Assembly (NCBI GenBank): GCA_036272915.1
Contig: DATAXV010000146.1
Location: forward strand, 1-38,785
DNA from: DATAXV01 sp036272915
GTDB taxonomy: Bacteria; Chloroflexota; Dormibacteria; Dormibacterales; Dormibacteraceae
DNA: 38,785 bases
Direction: 5' to 3'
Positions 1-6,979 of this stretch are shown in pieces. Each line of letters starts with the position of its first letter. Within the stretch, counting starts at the first letter, position 1. The position numbers were made by a program, and so were the translations under genes. The notes beneath the pieces are model-generated. The model was not told the origin of the DNA, made no database searches, and was given only the letters and a program-made list of their open reading frames with translations.

Positions 1-768
1 ATCGTTCAGCGCCTCGCGGACCCGGGCCCGGCGGTCCGGCTCGGCCTCGCCGCGCAGGCAGGCGCCCAGCATGCGGGTGGCGCGGAAGGCGTGCGGGCGC
101 TGCACCACCAGCGCCGCCCGCACCGGTCGCGCCGGCACCCGCGGGGTCACCGGCGGCAGCCAGGCGTAGGCCCGGCCGTCGCCCAGCGCCCACCAGCAGG
201 GGACGAGCAGCGGCCCGTCCTCGTTGGACCAGCAGAGGTACCCCTGGCGCACGCCGGCCAGCCAGGCGGAGGTGTCACTGGGGATGCCCGGGAGCGAGGC
301 CGCGTGCGCCCCGGGCGGCGAGCTCGAGGGGAGGGTCCGCACGTGGTCGGCGCGCAGCCTGAGCACGACGCGGTTGTGCGGCCACCACGCCCCCGGCGTG
401 TTCATGAGGTCGAGCAGGTAGCCGGCGACGAAGGGGGCGTTCTTCAGCGTGTAGCCGGCCATCCCCCAGCCGAATCGTGGACCGTCGAGCGCCGCCCGCA
501 CCGACCCGCCCACCGAGCGCAGATCGTAGCTCTCCAGCGCGCCCTGCAAAAGCAGGCTGCGATCCGGGAACTCGACGACGAAGGCGGCTCGCGGATCGCG
601 GCGGGCCATGGTCAGCTTGACCGCGTATCGCGACGTGGTCATCCAGATCGAGTCGCCGGAGTGGTGGAAGGCGGCGGGATTGACCAGCGGATGGCGTCCG
701 TCGCGAAGCGCGAGCATCCCGATCCGTGCCTGTCCGAGCCGCGTCACGACACCGCTTTCCAACCTCAT
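1..768 (-). CDS. Pyridoxamine 5'-phosphate oxidase-like flavin-binding protein (3' end cut by window)
   Basis: The minus-strand frame is open from an ATG at 768 to the window edge (256 codons, no stop), so the C-terminus is missing. The N-terminal part (VTRLGQARIGMLAL, then PLVNPAAF, then DSIWMTTSRYAVK) has the layout of the FMN-binding split-barrel fold: a short helix and a strand, then strands reading out low-molecular-weight substrates or cofactor F420/FMN. Later text contains many Trp and Pro residues and is less familiar. A weak ribosome site (AGCAGGA) lies about 5 bases before the ATG. The gene follows the ParA gene on the same strand after 75 bases and may be co-transcribed with it. 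The substrate cannot be told from the sequence. The family call is moderately sure, the exact function is not. Confidence 0.6.
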   Translation of the reverse strand, partial: MRLESGVVTRLGQARIGMLALRDGRHPLVNPAAFHHSGDSIWMTTSRYAVKLTMARRDPRAAFVVEFPDRSLLLQGALESYDLRSVGGSVRAALDGPRFGWGMAGYTLKNAPFVAGYLLDLMNTPGAWWPHNRVVLRLRADHVRTLPSSSPPGAHAASLPGIPSDTSAWLAGVRQGYLCWSNEDGPLLVPCWWALGDGRAYAWLPPVTPRVPARPVRAALVVQRPHAFRATRMLGACLRGEAEPDRRARVREALND

Positions 769-843
769 CGCTGTCCTGCTCACAGGCTACCGAGAGCGCG
801 GCCCCCGGATGCGTGGCGCACTCGGCCGGAACGTTTCCGGCGG

Positions 844-2808
844 TCAGCTGATGAGCTCGGCCAGGACCTCGCCGTAGTCGACGTGCGGCGCCGGGGGCGA
901 GCCGAAGGCCCGGGCGTAGGCCTCGCGCAGGGGCACCTCGGCGAGCAACACCGGGACCTCCCTGCCGGCGAGCTCCTCCCGCGCCATCCGCGAGCTGCGC
1001 GTCCCCGAGCGGACCCGGGTCAGCAGCACCCGCACCTGCAGCGGGTGGCGGATCGTCTCGCGCACCTCCCCGACCAGCTCCAGGGTGTCGGTCAGGCGGT
1101 CCATGTCCATCGGGCTGGGGCCGACGGGGATCACCACGACCTCGGCGGCGAGCATCGCGCTCCGCGCCACCGCCTCGTCGTTGGGCGGCGTGTCGATGAC
1201 GACGTGGACGAAGCCCTTGGCCATCGCCGGCAGCTGCCAGTGCAGGTCCCGGCCGGACAGCTCCACGACCTCACAGGGGAAGCCCTCGCCGACCCGCTCC
1301 GCCCAGCGCGAGGACGAGGAATAGGGATCGGCGTCCACCAGCAGCACCCGCCCCTTCTGCGCCAGGCCGGACGCCAGGTGCACCGACGTGATGGTGTTGT
1401 GGGTCGGCACACAGTTCCTCGCCAGGTACAGCCGGTCGGGGGAGGCCACCTCGATGCACACGGCCTGTCCCCGGCCGACCGCCTCGATCGATGTGATCGC
1501 CCGGTAGGGTGGCCGCCGACCCTCAGGTAACAGTTCCTGTTTCCGCGCCAGCCGGAACAGGCGGACGCCGGGCGGTGACTGGATCCGCAGACGGTGCGCC
1601 ACCTGACACGGCCGCAGCTCCCCACTCACCGTCCGGTGCGCGCTTGGTCTCGCCGCCCGTGTCACCACGCACCCCACCGTCTGCGCGATGAACTGGACAT
1701 CGTCCGCAAGCTGACTGCTCGCGGTGCTGAACCTTGCCGCCGCACCCTCCACCCAGCCATCGGTGTCGAGAAGCCCCTGCAGCACGGCCAGGCGCGCGTC
1801 GGGGTCGGCGAGCTTGTAGATGTCCGGAACGAAACTGTCGGCGCCGCGAACGCCCCCCAGCCCCAGCCTGCGGAGTTCCCCGGCCAGCAGGTGCCGGCTC
1901 CGGCCCGGACGTCCTCCACGAACCCCGTTTCTGGCCAGTTGGAGACCGGCTCGATAGGACCCGGATCGAGCGGTGATCCCGTTCGCACAGGGTGCGTCGC
2001 CGGACCTTTGCTCGCGCCACCCGAGGTAGTCCTTCCTTGTCGCGGCGCCCGACTCGCGGACCGCAACGAGAAGGTCGCCATCCGCGTACCGGAGGCCACC
2101 CGGACGGGAGACGCTGTAGCCGCGCGTTCCAACAGCACGAGCTTCCAGGCTGGCCGGAAGGCCGCTCCGCAGGGCCTTCACCTCGGGTTCCGCGGTCGTG
2201 AATGTCACCCCCGGCGTGGACACCGCACCGTCCCCCAGCAGCAACCCGAGTAGGTACGGATCGATAGGCAGATCAACCGAGCCGAACCTCACCGGCCGGC
2301 ACACCGGAATGAACCACTTGTGCCTGCGCCCCCTGCCAGGGCGTTCTTCGCCCAGGCCGTCGGCCAGAAGCTCAGCCGTCGTCATGAGTCGGTTGCCGGC
2401 CTCGGTGCGGGCGACCGTCGCGGAGCCGCCTGAGGGCAAGGGTCGGAGCGGCCGTCCCTGACGCTTCTGGAACAGGTGTCCGGGGCACAGCCCGCCGGAG
2501 ATGACTCGCAGCCTGCAGTCAGGCCCTTCACATGTCCCTCGGCCCCGGTCGCTCGTTCGCTGTACCTCCCAGATGTGGTCGGCATCGGCGCTTATGGAGG
2601 TGCCATCAGACAGGGTCACTCGGTACAGGTCCCGTTCACCCTGGGGGTAGACGCCCAGCACCTCATACGGGCAACCGTCCGAGCCGACGACCAGGTCCCC
2701 GCGCTGCAATGAGCCGATCTGGCGGAATCCGCTCGGAGTAAGCACGGGCTCGGTCTCGGCGAGCGCCTTTCCGACGCCGCCCTTGAGGTTCACCACCGCG
2801 ACGCGCAT
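844..2808 (-). CDS. parA: ParA-family ATPase precursor interrupted by a class 3 intein
   Basis: This 654-residue precursor would splice to a 197-residue ParA/MinD-type ATPase. Host residues 1-14 end in the deviant Walker A KGGVGK; the matching Thr follows only after 457 intein residues. After the junction come TITSVHLASGLAQ, the Walker B-like VLLVDADP, and VIDTPPND, all typical of ParA partition ATPases. ATG at 2808 is chosen because the protein begins directly with the expected first beta strand (MRVAVVNLKGG); the reading frame is open further upstream but has no family resemblance. No parB or parS-like site is visible nearby, so the role in DNA partition or another cargo is unknown. Without splicing the P-loop would be broken, so activity depends on the intein. 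A GATACT box lies 9 bases before the start. Divergent to a HAD gene. Confidence 0.9.
   Translation of the reverse strand: MRVAVVNLKGGVGKALAETEPVLTPSGFRQIGSLQRGDLVVGSDGCPYEVLGVYPQGERDLYRVTLSDGTSISADADHIWEVQRTSDRGRGTCEGPDCRLRVISGGLCPGHLFQKRQGRPLRPLPSGGSATVARTEAGNRLMTTAELLADGLGEERPGRGRRHKWFIPVCRPVRFGSVDLPIDPYLLGLLLGDGAVSTPGVTFTTAEPEVKALRSGLPASLEARAVGTRGYSVSRPGGLRYADGDLLVAVRESGAATRKDYLGWREQRSGDAPCANGITARSGSYRAGLQLARNGVRGGRPGRSRHLLAGELRRLGLGGVRGADSFVPDIYKLADPDARLAVLQGLLDTDGWVEGAAARFSTASSQLADDVQFIAQTVGCVVTRAARPSAHRTVSGELRPCQVAHRLRIQSPPGVRLFRLARKQELLPEGRRPPYRAITSIEAVGRGQAVCIEVASPDRLYLARNCVPTHNTITSVHLASGLAQKGRVLLVDADPYSSSSRWAERVGEGFPCEVVELSGRDLHWQLPAMAKGFVHVVIDTPPNDEAVARSAMLAAEVVVIPVGPSPMDMDRLTDTLELVGEVRETIRHPLQVRVLLTRVRSGTRSSRMAREELAGREVPVLLAEVPLREAYARAFGSPPAPHVDYGEVLAELIS
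1396..2766 (-). other. Class 3 intein with LAGLIDADG homing endonuclease, inserted in the ParA P-loop
   Basis: The insert is 457 residues. It starts with Ala rather than Cys or Ser and ends in VPTHN followed by host Thr. Classical inteins need a residue-1 nucleophile. Class 3 inteins lack it and use a Trp-Cys-Thr set, and all three are present: Trp66 in DADHIW (block B, with His64), Cys437 in VCIEV (block F) and Thr455 in PTHN (block G), followed by His456 and Asn457. Two LAGLIDADG motifs lie at about residues 172-180 (LLGLLLGDG) and 329-337 (LQGLLDTDG), each with its acidic residue, so the endonuclease looks intact. A Cys4-Cys-Cys-His cluster (residues 79, 84, 94, 97) sits between the splicing block and the endonuclease. 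Insertion lies exactly between Lys and Thr of the Walker A motif. Confidence 0.9.
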
Positions 2809-2904
2809 GCAATATCCAGTATCCACTGACGCGCATTCCGGCGCTCGGATCGCCGGGCGAAACTCGGCCTTGCCCGGTTCGCGATTGCCTGAGATGATGG
2901 ATTC

Positions 2905-3630
2905 ATGGCTGCGCGAACGCCGGTCCGGGTCCGGGCGGTGGTGTTCGACTGGGGAGGGACACTGACGCCGTACCACGACATCGACCTCGACGACATGTGG
3001 CGGGTGGTCGCCGACGTCGTCTCTCCCCGGAGGTCCTCGGAGCTGGCCCAGGCCCTGCGCTCGGTCGAGGACGAATTCTGGCTGCAGGTCGAGGAGAGCG
3101 GCGGCAACGCCAGCACCACCCTCGCCGATGTCCTCGACATGGCCGCGACGCGGACCGGGGTCGAGGTCCACGCGGCGCTGCGGCAGACCGCCTTCGCCGC
3201 CTACCTGGAGGCGTGGACGCCGCACACCCAGACCGTGCCCCACGCCCTGCCGGTGCTGTCCCTGCTGCGCGAGCAGGGCATCGCCATCGGGCTGCTCTCG
3301 AACACGGTCTGGCCGCGCGCCTGGCACGAGCGGTTCCTGGAGCGCGACGGCATCCTCGACCTCATCGACGCCCGGGTCTACACCAGCGAGCTCCGGCACT
3401 CGAAGCCGCATCGCGAGGCGTTCTCCGCGGTGCTGGGCATGCTCGGCACCGATGCCAGGCAGACGGTGATGGTCGGCGACCGGCCGCTCGACGACATCAA
3501 GGGCGGCAAGGCGCTGGGGATGCGGACGGTGCTCCTTCCCAACACCTACAGCCGCGCCGCGCGGGTGGAGCCGGACGCCGTGATCAGCTCGCTGGCCGAG
3601 CTGCCGACCGTCATCGCCGGCTGGGCCTGA
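2905..3630 (+). CDS. HAD-superfamily hydrolase
   Basis: This 241-residue protein has the order of haloacid dehalogenase-like phosphatases: motif I VFDWGGTLTPY near residue 14, a helical cap domain up to about residue 110, motif II GLLSNT, the motif III Lys in HSKPH, and motif IV VGDRPLDDIKGG. The second Asp of the usual DxDGT motif I is Gly here (DWGGT), which removes the usual general acid/base; many HAD proteins of unknown substrate share this. The ATG at 2905 is preceded by GATGAT and six bases rather than by a ribosome site, which would fit a leaderless message. It is divergent from the ParA gene (96 bases apart) and ends one base before the convergent SRPBCC gene. Substrate unknown. Confidence 0.85.
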   Translation: MAARTPVRVRAVVFDWGGTLTPYHDIDLDDMWRVVADVVSPRRSSELAQALRSVEDEFWLQVEESGGNASTTLADVLDMAATRTGVEVHAALRQTAFAAYLEAWTPHTQTVPHALPVLSLLREQGIAIGLLSNTVWPRAWHERFLERDGILDLIDARVYTSELRHSKPHREAFSAVLGMLGTDARQTVMVGDRPLDDIKGGKALGMRTVLLPNTYSRAARVEPDAVISSLAELPTVIAGWA

Positions 3631-4083
3631 TCAGGCGGGCAGCGCCTCGACGCGGCGGGCCAGCTCCCGCATGGCCCGGTCGAGGCGCCCGCGGACAGCG
3701 CCCTCGACCTGGGCGGCGACCATGTTGCCGGCGATACCGCCCGGCGGCTCGTAGCTGATCTCCAGCATCACCAGCGTGCCCTGCGGCCTGGGCTCGAAGC
3801 GCCAGCCGCCGCGCTGAGCGATCAGGCCTTCGACGGAGTGCCAGCCCAGGCGTCGGGGGCGCTCCCAGCTGTCGAGGACGAGCACGTTGTGGAGGGCCAG
3901 CCCGGAGACGCCGAGGGCGACCTCGAACCGCGCCCCGACGCCGGTCGTGACCGGGCCCAGGGGTTGCCAGCGCTGGACGCCGTCCAGCGCCGAGGCCACG
4001 TTCCGGTGGTCCGCCACCCAGTCGAAGACGACCTCGGGCGGCCGCCGGACCACGACCGAGGCGGTGAACCGGCGCTGGGGCAT
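3631..4083 (-). CDS. SRPBCC-family (START/polyketide cyclase-like) protein
   Basis: The 150-residue product has the helix-grip fold signature of polyketide cyclase/START-like proteins: a first strand (RRFTASVVVRRPPEVVF), the paired helix DWVADHRNVASAL, the strand WQPLGPVTTGVGARFEV, and a C-terminal amphipathic helix (VRGRLDRAMRELARRVEAL). Such proteins bind hydrophobic ligands in a cavity or act as toxin-like RatA homologues; the ligand is not readable. ATG at 4083 is chosen because GAGG lies just before it; an in-frame ATG pair at 4092-4095 would add four residues. Its start is only 21 bases from the start of the divergent RDD gene, so promoter elements for each must overlap the other's first codons. 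The stop abuts the stop of the HAD gene. Confidence 0.75.
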   Translation of the reverse strand: MPQRRFTASVVVRRPPEVVFDWVADHRNVASALDGVQRWQPLGPVTTGVGARFEVALGVSGLALHNVLVLDSWERPRRLGWHSVEGLIAQRGGWRFEPRPQGTLVMLEISYEPPGGIAGNMVAAQVEGAVRGRLDRAMRELARRVEALPA

Positions 4084-4104
4084 GCGCCTCATCATGGAGA
4101 GTCG

Positions 4105-4824
4105 ATGCCGACGGTGACTACCTACGACAGCGTGCTGGCGCCGACCCCTCCCCCGCCGGAGCGGCTGCGCCTGGGGCCCTTCACGAACTGGGCCTACCGG
4201 CTGGCCGGGATCCTCCAGTTTCGGGAGGGAACGCTGCGCCTGGGGCCGGCGGTCCTGGTTCGCTTCGGTGAGGCGTTCGCCGATGACGCCGGTTGGCACT
4301 GGCCCATCGCCGGCGGTCTGATCGTCGCCCGCCCCGGCGGCCAGTTCTCCATCGCCTGGGAGGCGGGCCGGCTGGTCTCGACCATCGAGGGCTACAGCCC
4401 GCGGCTTCCGGTCCCGCTCTACCGGCTGACGCAGCTCCACCTCCACCACCTGGTCACCCGTATCGCCCTGCTCGAGATGCGCGGCCCGCTGCCCTCGCCC
4501 GGGGTCCCGGCGGAGCCGGTCCGGCGCCTCGCCGCGGCCGCCATCGACATCGCGCTCTGCACCGGCGCCGCCTCCCTGGCCCGCCGGCGCCGCCCGCTGG
4601 TGGTCGCCGGCGCGCTGGCCGCGTACCACGTGGGCTTCTGGAGCCTTCGGGGCTGGACGCCGGGCGGCAGGCTGCTCGGCCTGCGCGTCGTCTCCCGCGA
4701 CGGCGGCCCGGTCGGCCCCGCGCAGGCGGCGATACGGCTGCTGGCGCTGCCGCTCTGCCTGCGCGGGCTCCGCGCCCGCCACGATGAGATCGCCGGGACC
4801 CAGGTGATCGCGCTACGGGATTAG
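4105..4824 (+). CDS. RDD-family-like membrane protein with N-terminal extension
   Basis: This 239-residue protein has two parts. The first 130 residues form a soluble-looking domain (LRLGPFTNWAYRLAG...) that I do not recognise. From about residue 133 the sequence resembles an RDD domain: an Arg-rich entry (VRRLAAAAIDIALC), a second hydrophobic stretch after RRRRP, and the hallmark GWTPGGRLLGLRVV, followed by AAIRLLALPLCL. RDD proteins are small integral membrane proteins, some linked to ion transport. The start is set by GGAGAG four bases before ATG 4105. The last 12 bases overlap the convergent aldose epimerase gene. Family call is fair, function unknown. Confidence 0.65.
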   Translation: MPTVTTYDSVLAPTPPPPERLRLGPFTNWAYRLAGILQFREGTLRLGPAVLVRFGEAFADDAGWHWPIAGGLIVARPGGQFSIAWEAGRLVSTIEGYSPRLPVPLYRLTQLHLHHLVTRIALLEMRGPLPSPGVPAEPVRRLAAAAIDIALCTGAASLARRRRPLVVAGALAAYHVGFWSLRGWTPGGRLLGLRVVSRDGGPVGPAQAAIRLLALPLCLRGLRARHDEIAGTQVIALRD

Positions 4825-5724
4825 GCCGACCCCCCAGGCACCGTCGAAGCGCTGGCCCGGGGCGAGCACGATCACGTCCTGGCCACTCCGGAAGGCGTCG
4901 GGCGGGCAGGTCATCGGCTCGACCGCCAGCGCCGCCCGGTGGCGGGCGCCGCTCAGCGGGTCGGAGCTGAAGAGCTGGCACCAGCGCCAGCTGCCGTCCA
5001 TCCAGAGGCGGACGGTGCGCCCGTCGGCGCCGGTCAGGTCGGCGGTGAACCGGCCGCCGGCCCCGCGCTCGAGGCCGCCGAAGCAGGTGTCGAGCTGCAC
5101 GCCCCGCAGCTCCCTGGCGGTTCGGAAGTCGAGGCCGGCGGGGACGGCGCCGAGGCCGGTGGGCAGGAGCCGCTCGTCGACCTCGACCACGCTGCCGACG
5201 GCGAGACGGAGGCGGGCGCCGTCGACGCCGCCCGGACCGGGCGACAGGTAGGGGTGCTGGCCGGCGCCGAAGGGCAGCTGGCCGGTCCCGGCGTTGACCG
5301 CACCGTAGGTCACGGTCAGACCCGTGTCGTCGAGCCGGTAGCTGATCTCGAGCTCGAGGGCGAACGGGTAGCCGGGCTGGGGATAGACGCGCGTGGACAG
5401 GGCGACGGCGTCCTCGGTCCGCTCGACGATGTCCCACGGCTGCCAGCGGGTGAGGCCGTGGATGGCGTTGCCCCGTTCGGGCTCGTTCAGGGCCAGCTGA
5501 TGCTCATCGCCGCCGAACCCGTAGCGTCCGTCGCCGATGCGGTTGGGCCAGGGCAGCAGCGGCTGGCCGTGGCCGGCGGGGCAGATCTCGTCGGCGGCGA
5601 AGCCGTCGAGGACGGCCCGGTCGCCGGTGTGGAACTCGCGCACCGTCGCCCCCACCTGCGTCACCGCCGCCGTATGCGGGCCGTGACGGAGCACGACCTC
5701 CTCTCCGGAAACTCCAAGAGCCAT
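4813..5724 (-). CDS. Aldose 1-epimerase family protein
   Basis: This 303-residue protein interconverts alpha and beta anomers of a hexose or a related sugar, by family. Seen in the sequence: LPWPNRIGDGRYGF near residue 70, the first catalytic-type His in NAIHGLTRWQPW, the second in GAGQHPYLSPG, and the C-terminal catalytic-type Glu in LAVEPMTCPPDAF. This order matches the GalM/YeaD beta-sandwich family. The length is normal. No ribosome site precedes ATG 5724; a TACCAT box lies 8 bases upstream, which suggests a leaderless or nearly leaderless message. The start is only 24 bases from the start of the divergent lipoprotein gene and the two -10 boxes overlap. No sugar kinase or galactose operon is adjacent, so the true sugar is open. 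Confidence 0.88.
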   Translation of the reverse strand: MALGVSGEEVVLRHGPHTAAVTQVGATVREFHTGDRAVLDGFAADEICPAGHGQPLLPWPNRIGDGRYGFGGDEHQLALNEPERGNAIHGLTRWQPWDIVERTEDAVALSTRVYPQPGYPFALELEISYRLDDTGLTVTYGAVNAGTGQLPFGAGQHPYLSPGPGGVDGARLRLAVGSVVEVDERLLPTGLGAVPAGLDFRTARELRGVQLDTCFGGLERGAGGRFTADLTGADGRTVRLWMDGSWRWCQLFSSDPLSGARHRAALAVEPMTCPPDAFRSGQDVIVLAPGQRFDGAWGVGLIP

Positions 5725-5732
5725 AGGCACAG

Positions 5733-5742
5733 ATGGTAGGGT
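5733..5742. promoter_or_regulatory. Overlapping divergent -10 boxes of two leaderless-type promoters
   Basis: On the plus strand TAGGGT (5737-5742) stands six bases before GTG 5749. On the minus strand TACCAT (plus 5733-5738) stands eight bases before ATG 5724. The two boxes share two bases, and only 24 bases separate the start codons. With so little room neither gene can have an ordinary 5' leader plus promoter between them. The two polymerases should exclude each other. Confidence 0.55.
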
Positions 5743-5748
5743 GGTCCG

Positions 5749-6969
5749 GTGCTGCGCACGACCGGCCTCGGCCGGCTGGTGGTGGCGTGTGTACTGGCAG
5801 CCCTCATGCTCGCCGCCTGCGCCAGGGGAGGCCCCTCGGCGACCAGGCCGACGCCGACCTCGGGGCCCCGGACCGAGCCCACCGCCAGCGATCCCGCCGC
5901 CGACCTCAGGGTCGACCTCGACCTCCTTCTGGGGCAGCACCTCCTGCTCCTGGCCAGGACCAGCGACGCCGTGCTCGCATCCCGGACGCCCGAGTTCGAC
6001 GGGTACGGGGAGATGGTCCACGAGAGCGCCGAGGCGATCGCCGGCGCGGTCGCCCAGCACGCCAACCAGCCGGGCGCGTCCCAGACCGTCGCCCAGGACC
6101 AGCAGGCCTGGGACGAGGCCTACCTCGACTACGTCACCGCCGCCTTCGATCAGAGCGCCTCGGAGAGGGCTCCGGCGTCGGCCGGCCTGCAGGCGGCGGC
6201 GACGCAGTACGCGACCTCACTCGCCTCCCTCACCGGGGTGCCCTCCGCCCAGCTCACGCCGCTGCTCACCGCGCAGGTCCAGGACGTCACCGCCATGGTC
6301 GACGCCCAGGTCCAGGCCGGCACCTGGACCGCCGCCTACGAGGCGGTGCAGTCGGCCTACGCCCAGACGCAGTCGATCGGCGACGCGCTCGCCGCCGGCC
6401 TCGCCCACCGGGGCCACGTCCAGGGCTCGGGTGACACCAGGGCGGTCGACCTCCGGGCCTCGGTCGACCTGCAGCTGCAGGAGCAGGTCGCGCTGCGCGG
6501 GTTCGCCGCCTCGGCATCGCTGGGCGGGCGGTCAGCCGAGCTCGACGCTGCCGAGGCCGCCGAGCAATCGTCGATCGCGACGCTGGAGAGCAGCCTCTCC
6601 TCGGCGCCCCCGGGGACCGCCACCGCGGTCGGCCAGGCCCTGGGTGGCCTCGGCTCCTCCTTCATGAGTGACGTGGCCGCGGTCGCCGCCCAGAACCAGA
6701 CCGCGCAGGAGCTGGCCGAGGCGAGGCTGATCAGCACGTTCCCGGCGTCGTTCGGGAGGGCCGCCTCCTACCTCCACCTCTCCTCGAGCCGGTCGCTCTC
6801 CCTGAGCAGCGGCCTCGGCCAGGCCATGATTGGGCTGGCCCAGACCGAGGGGGCGAAGAACTATCAGTCGGCCCCGTTCGCGCAGCGGACCGCCTTCCAG
6901 GCCGCCGCCGCCCTGGGCGACGGCCTGACCGCAGCCGTCATCCACGCCAGTCCGGCCTCGTTCGAGTGA
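5749..6969 (+). CDS. Secreted lipoprotein with two copies of a helical domain
   Basis: This 406-residue protein has a signal peptide ending in the lipobox LAAC (Cys24), then a Pro/Thr-rich linker (residues 25-50), so it should be anchored outside the cell membrane. The remainder is all-helical and appears duplicated. Residues about 52-85 (DLRVDLDLLLGQHLLLLARTSDA) align with about 235-268 (DLRASVDLQLQEQVALRGFAAS), and each copy continues with a Ser/Glu/Ala-rich helix set. I do not recognise the domain; it has no Cys or His pattern suggesting metal binding. The GTG start is supported by the lipobox distance and the TAGGGT-N6-GTG arrangement. It is followed after 10 bases by pruA on the same strand and could be co-transcribed. 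Confidence 0.75.
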   Translation: MLRTTGLGRLVVACVLAALMLAACARGGPSATRPTPTSGPRTEPTASDPAADLRVDLDLLLGQHLLLLARTSDAVLASRTPEFDGYGEMVHESAEAIAGAVAQHANQPGASQTVAQDQQAWDEAYLDYVTAAFDQSASERAPASAGLQAAATQYATSLASLTGVPSAQLTPLLTAQVQDVTAMVDAQVQAGTWTAAYEAVQSAYAQTQSIGDALAAGLAHRGHVQGSGDTRAVDLRASVDLQLQEQVALRGFAASASLGGRSAELDAAEAAEQSSIATLESSLSSAPPGTATAVGQALGGLGSSFMSDVAAVAAQNQTAQELAEARLISTFPASFGRAASYLHLSSSRSLSLSSGLGQAMIGLAQTEGAKNYQSAPFAQRTAFQAAAALGDGLTAAVIHASPASFE

Positions 6970-6979
6970 GGTGTAAGCC

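Noticed and set aside
91..1530. A 479-codon plus-strand frame across the left edge
   Set aside because: It is antisense to the flavin split-barrel gene and to ParA, both of which show clear family motifs.
844..2808. Reading the ParA gene as a pseudogene broken by an unrelated insertion
   Set aside because: The frame stays open through both junctions and the insert carries complete splicing and endonuclease motifs, so an intein explains it better.
2809..3411. Upstream extension of the ParA frame by about 200 codons
   Set aside because: The extension is antisense to the HAD gene and has no family resemblance; ATG 2808 gives the normal ParA N-terminus.
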